Below, piece after piece: positions 6,231 to 6,717 of a DNA stretch of 6,717 nt; position 1 is the stretch's first letter, and each line of letters opens with the position of its first letter. The stretch spans positions 1 through 6,717 of the forward strand of contig CAYPCV010000109.1 of assembly GCA_964409295.1 (NCBI GenBank). Direction: 5' to 3'. Origin of the DNA: UBA1140 sp964409295 (lineage in GTDB: Bacteria; Campylobacterota; Campylobacteria; Campylobacterales; Sulfurovaceae). Position numbers and translations under genes: made by a program. A model generated the notes under the pieces. The model saw only the letters and a program-made list of their open reading frames with translations. It was not told the origin of the DNA and did no database searches.

Positions 6231-6717
6231 TTAGTTGTTTTGTAAAGCTACTTGAGCCTCTTGCCCTTGTTGTTGCTCTTGAAGTGCCTTAACTTCATTC
6301 ATAATTTGAATAACAGACAACATTGCCAAGTGGTAACCAAATGGACCAAAACCAACAATTTGACCAGCACATACAGGAGCTGTCAACGAAGTATGTCTAA
6401 ACTCTTCTCGCTGATGAATATTTGACAAATGAACTTCTACTGTAGGAATTTGAATTGCTGAAATAGCGTCACGAATAGCAATAGAAGTATGTGTATACGC
6501 TGCTGGATTAATAACAATCCCTGTTGCATCTCCAAGACACTCTTGAAGTCTGTCTACAATTTCGCCCTCTAAGTTGCTTTGAAAAAATTCAATCTCTACA
6601 TTGTTTTGCTCTGCAAATGCTTGCATCTGTGCATGAATATCATCAAGTTTCATTGGTCCATAAATATTTTGGTCTCTTACACCCAACATATTTAAGTTTG
6701 GTCCTTGGATTACTACT
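6231..6717 (-). CDS. aroQ: Type II 3-dehydroquinate dehydratase (AroQ), start cut by the window edge
   Basis: AroQ converts 3-dehydroquinate to 3-dehydroshikimate by trans (syn) elimination in the shikimate pathway, as a cytosolic dodecamer. The frame runs to the window edge; the visible 161 residues begin VVIQGPNLNMLGVRDQNIYG. Relatives start only two or three residues earlier, so almost the whole gene is present and the Met at 6689 is internal. In visible numbering, catalytic Y19, N70, H76, H96, R103 and R107 match the type II set (Mycobacterium Y24, N75, H81, H101, R108, R112) at a constant offset of 5. The last 16 residues are Gln-rich (7 Gln), like the Gln/Asn-rich tail of Helicobacter AroQ. 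It precedes the peptidase gene by 49 nt and is probably in the same transcript. Confidence 0.97.
   Translation of the reverse strand, partial: VVIQGPNLNMLGVRDQNIYGPMKLDDIHAQMQAFAEQNNVEIEFFQSNLEGEIVDRLQECLGDATGIVINPAAYTHTSIAIRDAISAIQIPTVEVHLSNIHQREEFRHTSLTAPVCAGQIVGFGPFGYHLAMLSVIQIMNEVKALQEQQQGQEAQVALQNN

Noticed and set aside
6687..6689. ATG as the start of aroQ
   Set aside because: The frame continues upstream to the window edge with the conserved strand VVIQGPNLN, so this Met is internal (NLNMLG).

Overview
The window reads as chromosomal DNA of an AT-rich campylobacterotal (epsilonproteobacterial) organism. The main reason is the gene order aroQ - Xaa-Pro peptidase - folK - flhF on the minus strand, which is the order I know from Helicobacter and relatives. 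The proteins also carry lineage-type features: a FolK with a basic N-terminal extension and a KRSF..APRTLDID motif, and an AroQ with a Gln/Asn-rich tail. In motile relatives flhF is followed by flhG, fliA and switch genes. Here it is followed by mnmA, and FlhF lacks its usual N-terminal region. I infer a lineage with a reduced or rearranged flagellar locus (a Sulfurovum-like organism is one possibility), but one window cannot settle this.

Layout from left to right. Positions 1-546 (minus) hold the first 182 residues of the translation GTPase LepA (EF4). It is coupled by a TAATG junction to prs (546-1484, minus), PRPP synthase. A 147-bp divergent, AT-rich intergenic region follows. Then comes the only plus-strand gene (1632-2774): a membrane-anchored protein with a TPR-like helical middle and a C-terminal retropepsin-type aspartic protease domain. 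Its 3' end overlaps by 11 bp the end of mnmA (2764-3795, minus).

Upstream of mnmA on the minus strand lies a tightly packed run: aroQ (6231 to the window edge) -> pepQ-like M24 peptidase (5162-6181) -> folK (5162 overlap, 4677-5165) -> short FlhF-like GTPase (3805-4668) -> mnmA. The junctions are a 49-nt gap containing a perfect GC-rich hairpin, a 4-nt ATGA overlap, an 8-nt gap and a 9-nt gap. This looks like one five-gene operon. AroQ feeds chorismate and hence the pABA part of folate. FolK makes the pterin pyrophosphate for the same vitamin. MnmA thiolates the wobble uridine of tRNA. The peptidase and GTPase have no obvious metabolic link to these.

Most of the window is ordinary housekeeping. 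The points worth a second look are the TPR-retropepsin protein, the shortened FlhF with altered GTPase motifs and lost flagellar neighbours, the CxxC form of MnmA, and the hairpin between aroQ and the peptidase gene. I found no mobile element, CRISPR array, tRNA or rRNA gene, and no strong evidence of a wholly new system.
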